From positions 9,558,215-9,622,214 of the forward strand of contig OW028574.1 in the NCBI GenBank assembly GCA_932294295.1: a DNA stretch of 64,000 nt. Reading direction: 5' to 3'. A program made the position numbers and the translations under genes. Position 1 is the stretch's first letter, and every line of letters starts with the position of its first letter. The DNA is from Alitta virens. Its lineage: Eukaryota; Annelida; Polychaeta; Phyllodocida; Nereididae. Shown piece by piece: positions 61,883 through 64,000 of the stretch. Under the pieces are notes generated by a model. It was not told the origin of the DNA. It saw only the letters and a program-made list of their open reading frames with translations, and searched no databases.

Positions 61883-62235
61883 GTTAAACCTGACAAAAAA
61901 ACCCTCCTACAAGCTCACAAATGGGAATCCAAATTAGAAACACATATGAAGGTGGTGGGTGGATTCGAGCTTTACGTCCTGTATTTCTGCACCTGATGGG
62001 CTGATTAGGAAAGGCAGAGACCATGGCAATGAGATGATTGATGAAACAGCCATACAACTTAATAAGGCTCGACTGGGAAATGAACCCAGGACCCAGTGAT
62101 TGGAAGCCATGCTGGTGCCCATCCCCTACTACAGGCCCCTAGAAATACATTTAACAGTCAATATATGGAGAAATAGAAGATTTGCTCTCTTCAACTATAT
62201 TTTATTGGCTATCACTGAGATTTACACACCTTATG
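61883..62235 (+). repeat. 187-bp tandem duplication, unit 2 (interrupted by SINE)
   Basis: It starts GTTAAACCTGACAAAAAAACC; the same blocks follow (CCTCCTACAAGCTCA, GGAGAAATAGAA, GGCTATCACTGA), but 195 bp of reverse SINE plus a target duplication are inserted after AAATTAGAAACACAT. The insertion therefore came after the duplication. Confidence 0.85.
61946..62140 (-). mobile_element. tRNA-derived SINE, copy 3 (diverged, reverse)
   Basis: Reverse complement of the same SINE: head at 62140, B-box-like GGTTCATTTCC inverted near 62085, body with CATTGCCATGGTC, and the CCACCACC end near 61950. The flanks AGAAACACAT (61936-61945) and AGAAATACAT (62141-62150) are a 10-bp target-site duplication with one difference. 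It is more diverged than the other two copies. It sits inside the second unit of a local tandem duplication. Confidence 0.88.
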
Positions 62236-62623
62236 GGCATCATAGTATTAATTGAAGAATGCAGACTCTGACTGACAAAAAGTGACTTCCAATTATAGAA
62301 GTTCAATTCTTATGAAAAAGTTCAATACTTATGAAAACATGGGACCTAGCTATTTTAGTTTGAAAAACTCTTATGTTACATGTCCTTGAATGTTGAATTC
62401 GTAAGATTGTTATGTTAAAGCTAACAACAAAGGCGAAAACATTGCTAAACCATCAAGTAATTTAGTGTTTTCACCATTGCGGGTAACATCCACTGATCTT
62501 GGTTATGTCCTGCCATCATGTAGCATTATCTGTGCAAAGTTTAATGTTTCAGGTACAATAGTTTAATATCGTTTTGTCTTTCCTGCACCTTTTATACTGA
62601 TTATAAAGTAAAATTATGGGTTT

Positions 62624-62735
62624 TGACCCAGGTTTAACCCACTTTGGGCAAAATGTCTATTTAGCCCAACCCAGGTTTAATACGGGTTTAACACAGGTTA
62701 AACCCAGTGGGTGGGTTAAATTTGCCAACCCTGCA
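62624..62735. repeat. cluster of GGTTTAAC / GTTAAACC motifs
   Basis: Six or so copies of GGTTTAA or its complement in both orientations within 110 bp, including GGGTTTAACACAGGTTAAACCC split by a 2-base offset. Similar motifs occur at 61674 and 61883. Function unknown. Confidence 0.6.
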
Positions 62736-63539
62736 GAAAAATGATGTCCAGTTCTGATGTTACTGATTCATAGCGTCAATGCGTCACCACTGATAAAAGA
62801 CAGCTAATAGGAAATTTTCAAAGCAGACTAAATCTTTAATGTTTCTGTAATTATATCAAAATCAATTTACTCAAAGTATATTGACTTATTTTAAAATCAA
62901 AATGAGTGCAATGTCAGTGATGCAATCTGATCATTTTCAGACTCATTTGTTGGTCTAATGTGATGTAATATCTCGGCACCTGTATAATAGCAGTCTGATA
63001 TACCAGGAGGACATTTGACCTTTGAAGGACAACTGGTATTAGCAGCAATGGTCAGCTCAGACCACATCTAACAACTGCAGGAGTGTCCAAGACACTTCTC
63101 ACTCCTTATCCCCCACAAATGACGCTAATGTGTTGCCATGGAAACAGTGCAATGACGCTATCTGTACACCACCATAAGCTGCAATCACGTAATCAATTGG
63201 GTATTATAAGAATGGTAAATATTGAAAGTAATTAAAAAAAAATGTTAGATATAACCAGGTGTTCTATAAATTGAATAATGATATTCTTAATAGGCCTAGT
63301 ATAATATTGCTACATAGACTTTAGCCGAAATAGTATAAGAAGTTCTCCAAAAAGGATGTCTGGAATTTGAAGGGTCTTAATTATGTGCATTTTTACTTGA
63401 AGTAGGGCAATGTGAGGTGTAAATGATATTCTACAGAATGTCGTATGGATAAAATTATGGACTAGTTTTAGTTTTCGGTGTATGATGGATTTGCGCTCAA
63501 GATACATTTCATCATTTTAGCCTTTGATCAAGTCTCGTC

Positions 63540-63810
63540 TGCTTGTCATGATTTGCATATGACGTAGCAACGCGCTTCATGACGTTCTGAGCTATTAGCG
63601 TCGGACGCGAGACGCACAAGATCAAACGTTTGCAAGAATCCTAGCACGCCAATCCCCTATATTTCACTGCTCAACATTGATTTATTAATTACAAGAGGCG
63701 AGACGCTTCCGAAGATGTTTTCACTCGGCTGAAGAAGCCTTCGTCGCGGTTAATTTGTCATTCGTCTGTTCCAAGTGATACAGCGCCGCCATTTGCAATT
63801 TTAGGATGAA
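63540..63810 (+). promoter_or_regulatory. CpG-rich promoter-like block downstream of EGF3
   Basis: Octamer ATTTGCAT (63551-63558) beside TGACGTAG (63560), a second CRE-like TGACGTTC (63580), a GCGTCGGACGC hairpin (63598-63608), many CpGs to 63760 and a YY1-like GCCGCCAT (63785-63792). No TATA box. In vertebrate neurexin genes the beta promoter lies in the intron between EGF3 and LNS6, the same place. No signal-peptide ORF is seen after it within the window. Confidence 0.3.
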
Positions 63811-64000
63811 ATCTTTAGAGTGCAGGTGTCAGATTTCTCGAAACTTTATTTGATAGATATTTCTGGCAATCTAAAGAAAAGGTGACCATGCGGTGAAAAT
63901 AGATAGTGGTGCTTCTCTGCTGCGGATCTTAAAATATGCGATTTCATCGTCTACTATACTAGACTTTGGTAACTTTGCAGAACAACAAATCACTTTGCGA

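Larger units (their letters stand above)
61030..64000 (+). other. neurexin intron (5' part), downstream of EGF3
   Basis: It starts with GTACGT and continues past the window end; no LNS6 exon is seen. 61030-61670 holds a short poly-T run and nothing else notable. 61696-62240 is a tandem duplication interrupted by a SINE. 62620-62735 has repeated GGTTTAAC-type motifs. 62740-63540 shows nothing. 63540-63810 is CpG-rich and promoter-like. Confidence 0.8.

Overview
This is a metazoan nuclear window lying inside one very large gene on the + strand, an alpha-neurexin-type presynaptic cell-adhesion receptor. Only three coding exons are visible (18527-18613, 33331-34116 and 60910-61029), about 1 kb of 64 kb. 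The other 98% is intron: at least 18.5 kb upstream, then 14.7 kb and 26.8 kb between the exons, and at least 3 kb downstream. Joined in frame, the exons read as the end of an LNS/laminin-G domain (position LNS4), a complete LNS5, and the third EGF-like repeat (EGF3). This matches the neurexin order LNS1-EGF1-LNS2-LNS3-EGF2-LNS4-LNS5-EGF3-LNS6. The exons for the N-terminal half, LNS6, stalk, membrane segment and tail are outside the window. No other convincing protein gene, rRNA, functional tRNA or CRISPR array was found on either strand, and no bacterial, phage or viral gene.

The organism is an animal and probably a non-vertebrate bilaterian: the neurexin is clear but diverged, introns are long, and the interspersed repeats are short tRNA-derived SINEs and MITEs that do not look like vertebrate families. 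I cannot name the species.

Layout. 1-18526: intron with CAG/CTG tracts, a pair of ~330-bp inverted repeats around a long ACT/GCT triplet tract (7667-10031), a CpG-rich palindromic element (12418-12627), a pentanucleotide array split by a retroposon tail (12746-13222), and several CRE/E-box clusters (11233, 13951-14241, 17104-17136). 18527-18613: an 87-nt exon. 18614-33330: intron with an hAT-type MITE, two SINE copies, palindromic MITE copies and tetranucleotide arrays. 33331-34116: the LNS5 exon. 34117-60909: a 26.8-kb intron with further MITEs, nested repeats and several blocks of homeodomain/POU/forkhead-like sites that may be enhancers. 60910-61029: the EGF3 exon. 61030-64000: intron with a tandem duplication interrupted by a SINE, and a CpG-rich block at 63540-63810 that could be an internal promoter.

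The most interesting points: the 87-nt exon is symmetric (phase 1-1) and encodes an LG beta-strand motif that the next exon encodes again, so it looks like a cassette exon; an in-frame alternative donor 30 nt after the LNS5 exon would put a 10-residue insert at the LNS5-EGF3 junction, where vertebrate neurexins have splice site 6; and the CpG/CRE-rich block after EGF3 sits where vertebrate genes start beta-neurexin. These are inferences from sequence alone and would need RNA-seq.
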